A DNA stretch of 64,000 bases, taken from IMG/VR virus record IMGVR_UViG_3300046167_000553, positions 1 to 64,000 of that record. One strand, given 5' to 3'. Made by a program: the position numbers and the translations under genes. The notes beneath the pieces were generated by a model. The model had not been told where the DNA came from and did not search any database. It worked only from the letters and a program-made list of their open reading frames with translations. This DNA comes from a virus. The stretch's first letter is position 1. Every line of letters starts with the position of its first letter. Below, piece after piece: positions 49,115 through 59,071 of the stretch.

Positions 49115-49912
49115 CTATATTATAAATGCGATTTTGCTTACGTCGATTCTAAACGATGAGTCGCCAATATATCGAAGGTAGTCAAAATTACCTCCCGTAG
49201 CTATGTAAAGGCGTAGCTCTATTGTTTGACTGTTATCTATAAAATCTTGGACTGTGTTTGTGGTCGTAACTGTGCCGCCACCGCCGAACCATTCACCCCC
49301 GCTGCCCGTGCTATAAGCAGTTAAACTAGTTGTCGGCAAGTCATAATAAGCGGCGTGAGTTGGAGTTCCACTTCCATTGTCGTCAGCAGGAAAACTTACG
49401 CTAGTAGTTATTTCAATCCTACACAGCAAGTCGGTATCTATAACGCTGAAGTTAGAAGGACTCCATACAATTTTCTGCTTAGGATTATAAAACCGAGTAA
49501 ATGCACTTCCGCTTATTGAATTTACGTTAAGCCTGTACTGCATCGAATAATAGGTGCCACTAATAACGGTTTGGGTAAAGCTTGTCGTTGTGCTGGCAAT
49601 ATTATCTGGACTGCCACTCGGCCTTATAGCGTTAGCTACCACCGAATTAGTGCCTACCGCGCCTACAGTAGAGGGATTAGTGGTAGTATTTGACTCCCAA
49701 AGAGTTCTAGCTACAGGGTCAGGAATACTAGAAGCACCATAAAAGTCATTAATGCTTACAGTCGTTCCTGATCCGGTATTAATAGTTTTTCCAGCAGCAG
49801 GGGTAAGACCACGAATATCAGAGTCATTGATGGTACACGCGGTTTGCGAAGTACCGCCAGCCTCTATGTGAATGTCATTAAGACTCAACGCTCCGTTTGT
49901 TGGTAATACCAT
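49115..49912 (-). CDS. Structural protein, receptor-binding region, 265 aa
   Basis: 265 residues starting MVLPTNGALSLNDIHIEAGG, then SDIRGLTPAAGKTINTGSGT and SINDFYGAS, a repeated start known in short head or tail fibre proteins of marine phages; the rest is beta-rich. Its ATG overlaps the TAA that ends the tail-fibre gene once that gene's frameshift is undone. Probably a second fibre or adhesin. Confidence 0.6.
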   Translation of the reverse strand: MVLPTNGALSLNDIHIEAGGTSQTACTINDSDIRGLTPAAGKTINTGSGTTVSINDFYGASSIPDPVARTLWESNTTTNPSTVGAVGTNSVVANAIRPSGSPDNIASTTTSFTQTVISGTYYSMQYRLNVNSISGSAFTRFYNPKQKIVWSPSNFSVIDTDLLCRIEITTSVSFPADDNGSGTPTHAAYYDLPTTSLTAYSTGSGGEWFGGGGTVTTTNTVQDFIDNSQTIELRLYIATGGNFDYLRYIGDSSFRIDVSKIAFII

Positions 49913-52741
49913 TATTTAGCTGCCTTTAAAGTGTCAACTTCAGCTTTTAGTTCTTTTACTGCTTCGATCAGCACAGCCGACCATTTTTGAGTAATCAACG
50001 GTAAGGTGTGTTTGATCTTCTTCACCCATTGTCTGAGCCTCTACAACTAGCTCGGGCAATACTGATTGAACCTCTTGCGCTATTAGGCCAATGTCTTTTT
50101 TACCTTCTCGCTTGGTTTTTTCATTCCAAGTGAAACTTACACCGCGCAACGCTTGTACTGTATCTAACGGATTTTCTAGCGTCAATACATCGTCTTTAAA
50201 TCGCGCATCAGAAGTAAACGCTGCCGTATACGCTGTAATGTTCCCGGCTACGTCCCAAGAAGCTTCATTTGACCCTGTTCCCGTAAGCCTTGCACCTTCG
50301 TCACCATTAACGTACAGACGATGATATGCAGTTGACCCGTCTTGGTAACGCACATAGGTATCAGAGCCGCCAGCATAAACACTAAGCCCTGAACCAAGGC
50401 GCTGGTCAGTCGCTAGACCTACTGTATCTGCTGCTACGGATATTCCTGTTCCCGCACCTACGTTAAAAGACCTGTCTGCTGTTAGATTACCGCCTCCGGT
50501 AAGGCCGTTACCTGCGGTTAGAGATAGTGTGTTAACAGCAAAACGTCCGTCAATATCTACGGTAGCCCCTGCGTTACCGACACCCGTAAGTGTAATTATG
50601 CCGTTCCCTGAATTGAAAGAAGCGCCACTTACGTAGTCAACACTGTTGGTGTCAGTATTGGTGTCAGTAGAGCTTATTGTAATGGTATTCCCGCTACGAC
50701 TAATGGTAGTGGCACCGGCTTCTTGAAACGTTATTGTCTCATCAGCACTTATATTCGTGCTAGTACCTGCGTTAGCTTTAATGTTAAAGCTTGTGGTGTC
50801 GGTATCAACATAATTTGAAGTCAATAGATAACGATTATCTAAGTTAACAGTGGCTCCTGCATTACCGGCACCTGAAAGGGTTAACAAGCCGGTGGAAGTG
50901 TTAAAAGAAGCGTTGTTTATGTAGTCAATCGCATTCGGCGCACTTGTAAGGTAGCGATCATCTAAGTTAACAACTACGTCGCTTAAGCTTGACGTTCCTC
51001 CACGACCAAGGGTTAGATTGCCGTTTGTGTCGTCAAATGTGGCACTTGTAACGTAGTTGTTAGTGTCAGCAGCCGCGTAACGACCATCAAGATTTACTGT
51101 TAAATCAGATAACCCTGTCCTTCCTATTGTTAAAACACCAGTACCCGAACTAAAAGCTAAAGTGTCAGCATAGTTATTAGTGTCACTGTAAGATGCAATG
51201 GGTAAATAGCGCCCATCCATACTAAAAACAATGTCACTTAAGCTACTACTACCTGTTCGACCTAGTGTTACGTTTCCAGTAGCAGAGCTAAAAGAGGCAC
51301 TGTTAACATAGTCGTTGGTGTCTGCCGCTGCGCTTGTAAGATAACGGCCATCTAAGTCAACAGTGGCCCCTGCGTTACCTTGCCCTGTGAGCGTTAACAA
51401 GCCGGTGGAAGTGTTAAAAGAAGCACTATTTATATAGTCAACAGCATTCGGTGCACTTATAAGGTAGCGATCATCTAGATTTACTGTTACATCAGAAAGA
51501 GAGCTAGTCCCTCCAAGACCAAGGGTTAGATCGCCGGTTGTGTCGTCAAATGTGGCACTTGTAACGTAGTTGTTATTATCAGTGTCAGTGTCAGTTGAGC
51601 TTATTACAAACGTACTACCGGTACGACTAATTGACGTAGCACCCCCTTCCTCAAATTCAAGAACATCGTTAGCATTAAGAGTTACGGCTGTTCCTTCACT
51701 TGCAACCTTTGCTTGAAGATCGGTGGTGTTGACGTTTTGATCTGCATATATAGTTACTGTGCCGTTGGTTTGTGTAACAACAGCACTACCGGAAGTGTTG
51801 AAACGAATTTCATCTCCAGCGTCAATTTGAAAACCAGAATCAAGGTTAGTAGCTAACAGAAAGTCAGTAGTATTGGTGTCGGTCTGCGAGTACCTTCCGT
51901 CTAAGTTTGTGACTATTGTTCCCGCATCTTGTTGAGTTAGGGTAAGGTCACCATTAACAAAAGTAGCTGAGGTTATTGTGTCGCTATACGCTGCGTTCCA
52001 GTTAGCATTGTTGTAACCGGTTTTAGGCGTTGAACCGTCAAAGAAGTCATCAATCTGAGACTCAGTAAAGTACCTGTCATCGTGGTTGTGGCTATTGTTC
52101 GTTACTTGCAGGTTGTCATAAGTGCCTGAAACGTCACCACCAAAGGTAGTGCTTGTCGTTAAACCATCGGTGGCTAGTTGAAAAGCAGAAGCTTGCAAAC
52201 CATCAACAGTATCAGCGTCAAGGCCGTTGTTTTCACCCGTATCAGCTTCAGTAAGTACCCTATCTCCAGACACCGTTAGCGCTGTAACGTCTAAGGCACT
52301 GTTAACATCAGTAACACTGGATGCGTTACCCGTACCGCTAAACTTAATAAGAGCGTTAGCGCCGTTACGCAGCGTATAGAACACGCCACCGCCGAAGTTG
52401 CCTTGAAAAAACACTATATCCCTAGAACCGGATAGGTTGTTTTTAACGTTAACTATCTTTTCAGCCAAAGACGGGGTTAGTTGCACGTAAGCTGTGCCAC
52501 CTAAGTCCCCTGCATCAGTAAACTCAATAAACGCATTACGCCCTTCAGACACGGAGTTATTATCAATAGGCAGTGCGTTAGGCGAACCTTGTGACCCTGT
52601 ATCAGTCAGAGTTTTTACTAAAACCCCTGAAATCGCCTGATCAATCAAGTCCATGTTGGTGTTAACTGTCTGCCCCCAAGTACCGGTTTGAGAGCCATCA
52701 GCGGGTTTCTGAATACCTAAATTAGTTGTATTGGTAGTCAT
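49912..52741 (-). pseudogene. Tail fibre with S74 chaperone, C-terminus shifted by an apparent 1-base insertion
   Basis: As read, 933 residues ending MVGCADRSSKRTKS at 49940. Removing one C near 49977 restores VAVLIEAVKELKAEVDTLKA with a stop at 49912, overlapping the next ATG (TAATG). N-terminus: NTTNLGIQKPADGSQTGTWG, the usual tail-anchor start. Middle: repeated DDRYL/LDGRYL beta modules. C-terminus: SDARFKDDVLTLENPLD and NEKTKREGKKDIGLIAQEVQ, the peptidase S74 intramolecular chaperone that trims itself after trimerisation. The lost coiled-coil end probably matters for trimer formation. Confidence 0.8.
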
Positions 52742-52752
52742 TTATAACTCCA

Positions 52753-53280
52753 TTAATCCTTATCAACATCACTGTATATTGGGCTTTGGTTTGAATCAGT
52801 TTCAGTCCAAAGATTAACCTGTTCGTTGGGTACGCTAGCGTAACTACCTAAAGCGGGGCCAGTTACGATAGAATAGCTACCGGATTGACCGTCCAACACT
52901 ACCGTCCAGAAACTTAAACTTCCAACTGAACCTGTTAGACTGAAACCAGTAGTTTCCATTAATGCGTTAGCTTGTACATTGTACCCTTCAAAACTTAAAG
53001 ATAACAATAAATCGTTAACCGTAGCTCCTGCTTTAGCCAACACATTAACATCATCTAAGGATAAAGCTAACTGCTGCCCAGTAAGGTTAAATCGCGAGGA
53101 TGCCGTTACAATTTCATCACCTGTCGCAATATTTAAAGCCTGTCCAACTATGGGACTTCTACTATTAGCCCCGACAAGGACTGAATTTAAAATTAAAGCA
53201 GCCTCAACTCCAGCAACAGTAATGCCCGTATCAAGCTGACTTGAAAAAGGACGGCTCGCAAATGAAGCATTACCAAGCAT
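52753..53280 (-). CDS. Small structural protein between tail fibres, 175 aa
   Basis: 175 residues, mostly beta, with internal pseudo-repeats (NATGDEIVTASSRFNLTGQQ-like: LTGQQLALSLDDVNV, SFEGYNVQANALMETTGFSL). Similar to repeat decoration proteins seen next to fibres in marine phages. It shares its ATG region with the upstream fibre stop (53280), so is coupled. Function unknown. Confidence 0.6.
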   Translation of the reverse strand: MLGNASFASRPFSSQLDTGITVAGVEAALILNSVLVGANSRSPIVGQALNIATGDEIVTASSRFNLTGQQLALSLDDVNVLAKAGATVNDLLLSLSFEGYNVQANALMETTGFSLTGSVGSLSFWTVVLDGQSGSYSIVTGPALGSYASVPNEQVNLWTETDSNQSPIYSDVDKD

Positions 53281-56200
53281 TAGGGTGTGTTGTTCATGTG
53301 AATAAGCTTGCTAACCATATCTTTAAGTTCTTCTATTTCACCTTGCTGCTCTTTAATTGCTTCTATTAACAGTGGCACAAGCCTTTCATATCTAACAGTT
53401 TTATACTCATCGCCAGAAATTGAGTTCCCGTCAATATCCCTATCAAAAGGCGCATCACATACTGCGTCAGGCACTACCGTTTCGATTTCCTGAGCTATAA
53501 CACCGTGTTCATGTACGTTCGCTGGCTTAAAGCCTAGGCTATCGCACTTGTCCATATCCCAGTCAAAAGTATAACCACCTATAGACATAATCTTATTTAA
53601 TGCGCCGTCTATAGGCGTCTGGTTAAGCTTTAACCTAGAGTCGGATGAATACGCTGTAACATTACCTGCGGAAACTATAGAGCTAGTAGCAGAAACCGTA
53701 GGAACGACTAGAGTGTTATTACTGGTGTTGAAGTACAAAGAATTTCCACTGTCTTTGTATAAAGTAGCCGTATTGTCAGTAGTGCCGTTTGCCACGGTAA
53801 GGACTAAAGCCCTATTGCCAGCAGCATCGCCAACCACCCTAACTTCCGTAGCACTAGCTGAGTTACCTGTACACGAAGCAGCAGTGGTAGCTGAAGTGGC
53901 ACTACCTGATATGTTCATCGTTGAACCGCTGATAAACGTGGCTATGGCCGCTGCGGTTCCGTGACGTATAAAGCCGTCATTGCCGGTTTCAACGCAAACT
54001 TGAGTTACACCACTAGTAACTGTGTTTGGTGTCGTATTAAAGTAGTTCGCGTAGATATACCCGTTACCAGTGCGCTGAACCACAGTGCTATTGCCAGCGG
54101 AAGAGCTTACCGTGAATGGAAAAGAATAGTTGTTTGCGTTAGTGTCACCCGTATAACCAAGATTAGCTAATGTAAGCGTTCTAGTAGAGACTGTACCATT
54201 TGCATCTGTTACGTGACCTAAAGTATCAGTAGTCACGTTTATGTCTATGTCGCTAACAACCGTTGCATTGGTTAATGCGCCTGTATCTACGCTGAAGTCG
54301 TCGCCGTTATAGCTTGGGTGTACGTAAGCATTAGCGTTAGTCGCACCCGTATAACCAAGATTAGCTAATGTAAGCGTTCTAGTCGTCGTACCTGTTACGT
54401 GGCCTAAAGTGTTTATGGATACGTCTGAATAAACATTTGCGCCTGTAAGTGCTGTTTGGTTACCGCCACCGTCGTTGGGATGGACGTAAGCATTGGCGTT
54501 AGTCGCACCCGTATAACCAAGATTAGCTAATGTTAAGTTTCTAGTGGCAACAGTTCCATTTGCATCTGTTACGTGACCTAAAGTATTAGTAGTAATATTA
54601 AAATCAAGATCACTAATAACCGTTGCACCGGTTAACGCACCCGTATCTATATTAATGTCATCGCCAGTAGCGGAAGGGTGTACGTAAGCATTAGCGTTAG
54701 TCGCACCCGTATAACCAAGATTAGCTAATGTAAGCGTTCTAGTGGCAACAGTTCCGTTAGCATCTGTTACGTGACCTAAAGTATTAGTACTAATATTAAA
54801 ATCAAGATCACTAATAACCGTTGCACCGGTTAACGCACCCGTATCTATATTAATGTCATCGCCAGCAGCGGCGGGATGGGTGTAGTTATTTGCGCTAGGA
54901 GCTATGGTATCTAGCTTTGCTCCGTCGGAAGCAACATCCCTGCCGTCTACCGTTCCAGTTAAGGTTATATTGCCGGGAAAATCAGAATTACCACTAGCGT
55001 TGTTAATAACTGCGGTTTTGCGTCCAGCCCATCCTGAACCCCAGTTATCGGGAGATGAGGTAACAGTTAGACCTGATTCGGCGTTAATGTAGACCGCTTC
55101 GGCGGTTTGACCCGTAGCCTGACCGTTAGATTCACCTCCGTTTATTACAAGCGCTCCGCCAGAATAATTAGTTACCTTATCGGTTACAACGCCAGCATCG
55201 GCGGTTAGTACGTTAGCAAGCCAGTTAGTACCTAAAGAGCCTCCTGCGGGAGCATAACTGCCTACAGGTTGTTTGCCATCTAGAGCAGTTTGCAGTCCAT
55301 CTACGTTAGCAATTATGTGATTATGGCTGTCGTCAGCCACTACAATGGCGTTATACGCACCACTTACATCACCACCAAATGCAGTAGATGTAGTTAGATA
55401 ATTTCCTGAAGGTTGATAACTACCTACAGGTTGTTTGCCGTCTAGAGCAGTTTGCAGTCCATCTACGTTAGCAATTATGTGATTATGGCTGTCGTCAGCC
55501 ACTACAATGGCGTTATACGCACCACTTACGTCACCACCAAATGTAGTAGATGTAGTTAGATAGCTACCTGTAGCCTGTTTGCCATCTAGAGCAGTTTGTA
55601 GTCCATCTACGTTACCAATTGTATGATTGTGGCTGTCATCAGCTACTACAATCGCATCATAAGTTCCACTTACGTCACCGCCAAATCCAGTAGATGTAGT
55701 TAGATAGCTACCTGTAGCCTGTTTGCCATCTAGAGCAGTTTGTAGTCCATCTACGTTACCAATTGTATGATTGTGGCTGTCATCAGCTACTACAATCGCA
55801 TCATAAGTGCCTGAAACATCACCACCAAAGCTATCGGCTGTAGTTAGATAGCTACCTGTAGCCTGTTTGCCGTCTAGAGCAGTTTGCAGTCCATCTACGT
55901 TAGCAATTATGTGATTATGGCTGTCATCAGCTACTACAATCGCATCATAAGTTCCACTTACGTCACCGCCAAAGCTATCGGCTGTAGTTAGATAGCTACC
56001 TGTAGCCTGTTTGCCGTCTAGAGCAGTTTGCAGTCCATCTACGTTAGCAATTATGTGATTATGGCTGTCATCAGCTACTACAATCGCGTTATACGCACCA
56101 CTTACGTCACCACCAAATGTAGTAGATGTAGTTAATCCGTCTGTAATTAAGCTTTGAGCTTCATCGGCAGGAAGGTCTACAAATACTGCTTTTTCGCCAG

Positions 56201-56456
56201 CAGCAAAATTAACCAATGCGCCGTTGTTACTAGAAGACTTTACCGTGGTACGAGCTAGTGTTGAGGCATTGTATGTACCCTCACCCACTTCCCATTCATT
56301 AGCAATTTCGTCTACGATGACGTAGAACGTAGTGTCTCCGTTAGAAAGGTAAGAAGAAAAAGCAACAAAACCCGTAACGGCACCTGATAAGGTTATTGAC
56401 CCTGTGCCAGTTGAAGTTGTGGTTTCTTGAACCCTATCAGCTAATACAAAAGCCAT
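53280..56456 (-). CDS. Repetitive tail fibre with S74 chaperone, 1058 aa
   Basis: 1058 residues. Start MAFVLADRVQETTTSTGTGS with a jelly-roll-like head segment. Residues about 110-400: seven modules GGDVSGxYxAIVVADDSHNH followed by VDGLQTALDGKQ. Residues about 510-760: four modules with LANLGYTGATNANAYVHP and DTLGHVTDANGTV. C-terminus: SDSRLKLNQTPIDGALNKIM, GVIAQEIETVVPDAV and a final coiled coil IEAIKEQQGEIEELKDMVSK, i.e. an intact S74 chaperone. It shares the DSHNH module with the 933-residue fibre, so the two are paralogues in part. Adsorption fibre. Confidence 0.85.
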   Translation of the reverse strand: MAFVLADRVQETTTSTGTGSITLSGAVTGFVAFSSYLSNGDTTFYVIVDEIANEWEVGEGTYNASTLARTTVKSSSNNGALVNFAAGEKAVFVDLPADEAQSLITDGLTTSTTFGGDVSGAYNAIVVADDSHNHIIANVDGLQTALDGKQATGSYLTTADSFGGDVSGTYDAIVVADDSHNHIIANVDGLQTALDGKQATGSYLTTADSFGGDVSGTYDAIVVADDSHNHTIGNVDGLQTALDGKQATGSYLTTSTGFGGDVSGTYDAIVVADDSHNHTIGNVDGLQTALDGKQATGSYLTTSTTFGGDVSGAYNAIVVADDSHNHIIANVDGLQTALDGKQPVGSYQPSGNYLTTSTAFGGDVSGAYNAIVVADDSHNHIIANVDGLQTALDGKQPVGSYAPAGGSLGTNWLANVLTADAGVVTDKVTNYSGGALVINGGESNGQATGQTAEAVYINAESGLTVTSSPDNWGSGWAGRKTAVINNASGNSDFPGNITLTGTVDGRDVASDGAKLDTIAPSANNYTHPAAAGDDINIDTGALTGATVISDLDFNISTNTLGHVTDANGTVATRTLTLANLGYTGATNANAYVHPSATGDDINIDTGALTGATVISDLDFNITTNTLGHVTDANGTVATRNLTLANLGYTGATNANAYVHPNDGGGNQTALTGANVYSDVSINTLGHVTGTTTRTLTLANLGYTGATNANAYVHPSYNGDDFSVDTGALTNATVVSDIDINVTTDTLGHVTDANGTVSTRTLTLANLGYTGDTNANNYSFPFTVSSSAGNSTVVQRTGNGYIYANYFNTTPNTVTSGVTQVCVETGNDGFIRHGTAAAIATFISGSTMNISGSATSATTAASCTGNSASATEVRVVGDAAGNRALVLTVANGTTDNTATLYKDSGNSLYFNTSNNTLVVPTVSATSSIVSAGNVTAYSSDSRLKLNQTPIDGALNKIMSIGGYTFDWDMDKCDSLGFKPANVHEHGVIAQEIETVVPDAVCDAPFDRDIDGNSISGDEYKTVRYERLVPLLIEAIKEQQGEIEELKDMVSKLIHMNNTP
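54140..54900 (-). repeat. Four diverged 165-195-bp repeats in the tail fibre
   Basis: Copies encode LANLGYTGATNANAYVHP plus TGALTGATVISDLDFNI. Matching points near 54148, 54345, 54508 and 54702. One copy lacks the TVATRT part. DNA identity is high in the core, favouring recombination. Confidence 0.75.
55260..56136 (-). repeat. Seven near-identical fibre repeats, period 144 bp in the core
   Basis: Units containing TAGCTACCTGTAGCCTGTTT start at 55561, 55705, 55849 and 55993, exactly 144 bases (48 residues) apart; two longer units of the same type lie at 55260-55560. Large blocks are identical between copies, so copy number probably changes by recombination or slippage. Confidence 0.88.
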
Positions 56457-56875
56457 TAGACTATCCTAATAATAGCGCTAGTTGCGTCCCCTACTGGAAG
56501 CTGTACTTCAAAATCACCTGTCGTTGAAGTCTTATCTTCACCAAAGTCTAAAACAGCAATTGCTCGGTTACCTTTACTAGAGTTGTAAATTAAAGCGCCT
56601 CTAGCAGTAAGACTTACATTAGAGAAAATAACATTATCAAAATCAACAAAAGCTGTATTTCCTGTTAAAGAAATAACAACATTGGTAATGTTGGCTCCCC
56701 CTGCGGTATAATTAGTACCTGAAGTTTCACCACTTGTGGTATACGCAGTCGTCGATGAGCTTAGAGATGCACTATCTAGGAAGAGCGCCATTTTAAGCTG
56801 ATCTGTGTCAAGATCGTGAATGCCGCCAAAGAGTTCTTCTTTGAATGACCCACACATAGATTGCACTATTGCCAT
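56456..56875 (-). CDS. Structural protein, 139 aa
   Basis: 139 residues, MAIVQSMCGSFKEELFGGIH then LKMALFLDSASLSSSTTAYT, TNYTAGGANITNVVISLTGN and ARGALIYNSSKGNRAIAVLD. I recall the SFKxELLxGxHxF...YT...E...tGY.AGG start-to-middle pattern from many marine phages, where it is a virion protein near tail fibres. Beta-rich and compact. Shares base 56456 with the tail-fibre start. Confidence 0.75.
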   Translation of the reverse strand: MAIVQSMCGSFKEELFGGIHDLDTDQLKMALFLDSASLSSSTTAYTTSGETSGTNYTAGGANITNVVISLTGNTAFVDFDNVIFSNVSLTARGALIYNSSKGNRAIAVLDFGEDKTSTTGDFEVQLPVGDATSAIIRIV

Positions 56876-56887
56876 TACGTTCTCCTA

Positions 56888-57517
56888 TTAAATAACGCTA
56901 GCTACGGTTTCACCAAAACGATAAGTGTCTTGTCGTAGCTTACCATCACCTAAAGATTTTAGCATCAAAACTGCTTGATCGCGCATTTGCTGATACGTTC
57001 CCATAGTGTCGGGGTCAGATTTCATAAATCTAGCTGCTTCCACAAGGCAAGTATTCAATAGAGCGTTATCAAAATTGTCTCCAACCCAAGACGTTCCAGC
57101 AGTGACAATGCTTTCAGGACGATAGCCGTAATGAACCTCCACTGAATAGTCAGAATCAGGGGTAGGGCCAATAATAAGAGAGTCTGTATCAAAAATGCCG
57201 TAGTGTTTAGGAAATCCTACACTGGTGGCGTTAGGGTAAGCTTCTCTTATAAAGTTAACGTCTTTAAATAACAAAAAATTAGTATTTCCCGAACTGTCTA
57301 CCGCTGAGACGCTATATAAATATAGAAAATCACTAGGCAAGGACAAATATGAGTTGTTTTGCGATACATTACCTAACTGATTTTTACGTAAAGCGGGTAT
57401 CTGCACGGATTCGTACAGAAACTTCTCAGCCTGTCGCGTAAACAGCGCCAACTGAGCAGCGGTGTACGTGTTTTCAGTAATATCCTGAATGTTGTCAGTC
57501 AGTTCGGAATAATTCAT
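56888..57517 (-). CDS. Head-tail adaptor-like protein, 209 aa
   Basis: 209 residues: YSELTDNIQDITENTYTAAQ, LALFTRQAEKFLYE, SYLSLPSDFLYLYSVSAVDS, KHYGIFDTDSLIIGPTPDSD, HYGYRPESI and a helical end. The order (helical start, Y(L)xLPxDFL, then PxPD, YYRP) is typical of phage adaptor proteins that bind the portal or tail tube in marine podoviruses. I am fairly sure of the type, not of the exact place in the virion. Confidence 0.7.
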   Translation of the reverse strand: MNYSELTDNIQDITENTYTAAQLALFTRQAEKFLYESVQIPALRKNQLGNVSQNNSYLSLPSDFLYLYSVSAVDSSGNTNFLLFKDVNFIREAYPNATSVGFPKHYGIFDTDSLIIGPTPDSDYSVEVHYGYRPESIVTAGTSWVGDNFDNALLNTCLVEAARFMKSDPDTMGTYQQMRDQAVLMLKSLGDGKLRQDTYRFGETVASVI

Positions 57518-57526
57518 AAGAACACC

Positions 57527-57664
57527 TTATGCCATTGGCCCACGGCATGTTTTTCCTCGCTTAGCGGCACCAGCGCCGCGCATTACCACGCCACCGCTCT
57601 TCATTTTTTTACATGAACACTTGGCGCTTCCGCAATTAGTGCACTTTTTAGAGGATTTTTTCAT
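57527..57664 (-). CDS. Tiny Cys/Lys-rich protein, 45 aa
   Basis: ATG at 57664 with AGGTG 6 bases upstream. 45 residues: KKCTNCGSAKCSCKK (paired cysteines, possible zinc knuckle) and GGVVMRGAGAAKRGKTCRGP. The RGAGAAxRGKxxRGP end is a signature I know from small basic proteins of marine podoviruses, encoded among tail genes. Too short for most gene finders. Confidence 0.7.
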   Translation of the reverse strand: MKKSSKKCTNCGSAKCSCKKMKSGGVVMRGAGAAKRGKTCRGPMA

Positions 57665-57671
57665 AATACAC

Positions 57672-57989
57672 CTATGTTGTTTGTACGTTTACGGAGTTTA
57701 GGAACATCGCAGTAGCTATTTTGCTACTGTTAACAGCAATAATGTGCGCTCTACTTGCAGCGTAACCCGCATAATCGGGTCGTGGGTCACGAATAGCTTG
57801 AGGATCGTAAATTGGCTTTTCGCCTAAATGGCGCTGAGGGTGATCTTTCTCCCAGCACTCGCTACAAACCTTAGTATTCGTATCTTTACCTTTTATAACT
57901 AGCTTTTTTAAGTCCTTTAGCTTGTAACGAAAGCCGCAGCGATCACATTCAGCTAACGCTCGCTTAGTCGAAGCGTAAATTTTACCCAC
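57672..57989 (-). CDS. Zinc-ribbon-containing structural protein, 105 aa
   Basis: Start set at GTG 57989, which overlaps the upstream stop; the longer reading from 58088 lies in the upstream gene and reads as out-of-frame. 105 residues: CDRCGFRYKLKDLKK and CSECWEKDHPQRH form a four-cysteine zinc site; PQAIRDPRPD follows, a pattern conserved in marine phages between the adaptor genes. Role in the virion unknown. Confidence 0.7.
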   Translation of the reverse strand: MGKIYASTKRALAECDRCGFRYKLKDLKKLVIKGKDTNTKVCSECWEKDHPQRHLGEKPIYDPQAIRDPRPDYAGYAASRAHIIAVNSSKIATAMFLNSVNVQTT

Positions 57990-58656
57990 GAGCAGGAACC
58001 AACCTAAAGGTAGCTTTCTCTCTGTCCTGTTCCGCTGCCAATTGAAACTGCTGCTCGTATTCAGACTTAAGCATTTGACCGCGAGCAAACAGATCAGGGT
58101 CTTTCATACTAATGTAATAGGCTAAACCAGAAACAAGTGCCGGGAGAAATCTAAAGTTTGCGTCGGCAGTCTCAATTCCACTACCTGCGTCTTCAATTCT
58201 ACGTAGATACCAGTATGCGAAGGTATAGGAATCATCGTTTGGAACAGGCCATACCACTATTTTAGGGTTATCACGAAGTCTGCGAACCCACACTTGAATA
58301 GGACGGCCCTCTACGTTCTTATTCGGGATAGAAGCATAGCTGCTAGCACTGATTCTATTGATTGTTACGTCGCTTTGGTTCTGCCCAGAGCCTCGTCTAA
58401 CAACATGATCCATTACATCAATAGCATCAGCAGGTAGATCATACTCTTCTACCCCTGATGTTAGCGCTAGCGTTCCAGAATCAATAGTCCACATATTGAT
58501 TCCACGGTTCTGCCACTCAATTGTCATTAAATTCATAGACCGTCGAGCAGTTTTCAGATCATAACCGCTACGCATAGCGCGACCCGCTCGTTCCCAAGCT
58601 TCCTCAGCTATTTCCGTAAAGTCTAGATTAAAGTTTGAAGTGCCAGAAGTTGCCAT
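57982..58656 (-). CDS. Head-tail adaptor (connector) protein, 224 aa
   Basis: 224 residues: NFNLDFTEIAEEAWERAGRA, SGYDLKTARRSMNLMTIEWQ, NRGINMWTIDSGTL, YDLPADAIDVMDHVVRRG, ISASSYASIPNKNVEGRPIQ and PKIVVWPVPNDDSYTFAYWY. This is the adaptor type I know from marine podoviruses, binding below the portal; its first helix pair and RPxQxWxxR segment are typical. Ends in a coupled overlap with the zinc-ribbon gene. Confidence 0.75.
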   Translation of the reverse strand: MATSGTSNFNLDFTEIAEEAWERAGRAMRSGYDLKTARRSMNLMTIEWQNRGINMWTIDSGTLALTSGVEEYDLPADAIDVMDHVVRRGSGQNQSDVTINRISASSYASIPNKNVEGRPIQVWVRRLRDNPKIVVWPVPNDDSYTFAYWYLRRIEDAGSGIETADANFRFLPALVSGLAYYISMKDPDLFARGQMLKSEYEQQFQLAAEQDREKATFRLVPARG

Positions 58657-58657
58657 A

Positions 58658-59071
58658 TCAACCTCGCATTAGCTTAGAAAGCAACATACGCTTCTGAGCA
58701 GTGGACATTCCTTTAGGGCCACGCATATTTGCCATACCGCCTCTAGCGTAGCCTCGCTGCTGCGGAGGACGACCTGCGGATTCTTTCATCTGCTTATCCA
58801 TCATCTGCTGCTTAAGCATGTTCTTGAGCTTCTGTATGTCTTGAGGGGCCATCTTTGAAGAGTCCCTGCTTTGCTCAGTACGTTGAGTCTTCTTTAGTTG
58901 CTGTGCTGACGGGTTAGGTCGCATCATTTCAGCAGGAGGCATATCGGGTCTAGCGCCTATATCCTTGGGCTGACCGCCCTTGGCATAACGCTTGACCTTT
59001 CCCCCACAGGACATTCTATAGCCCTTGCCTTTAGTTTGAGGCTTTGCACACTTAGACCTAGTTTTCTTCAT
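58658..59071 (-). CDS. Basic Met/Lys/Arg-rich protein, 137 aa
   Basis: 137 residues, highly basic: MKKTRSKCAKPQTKGKGYRM, GGQPKDIGARPDMPPAEMM, QQMMDKQMKESAGRPPQQRG and a Gly/Met/Arg-rich end. Largely disordered. Marine phages often encode such basic proteins beside the adaptors; they may be packed with DNA. Overlaps the gene upstream by 4 bases. Confidence 0.6.
   Translation of the reverse strand: MKKTRSKCAKPQTKGKGYRMSCGGKVKRYAKGGQPKDIGARPDMPPAEMMRPNPSAQQLKKTQRTEQSRDSSKMAPQDIQKLKNMLKQQMMDKQMKESAGRPPQQRGYARGGMANMRGPKGMSTAQKRMLLSKLMRG

Noticed and set aside
55260-56136. Regular repeats that might suggest a CRISPR array
   Set aside because: Units are 144 bp, in frame and wholly coding for fibre modules; no short repeat/unique spacer alternation.
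57990-58088. Longer reading of the zinc-ribbon gene from 58088
   Set aside because: The extension is an out-of-frame copy of the adaptor gene; the GTG at 57989 overlaps the adaptor stop as in the rest of the operon.
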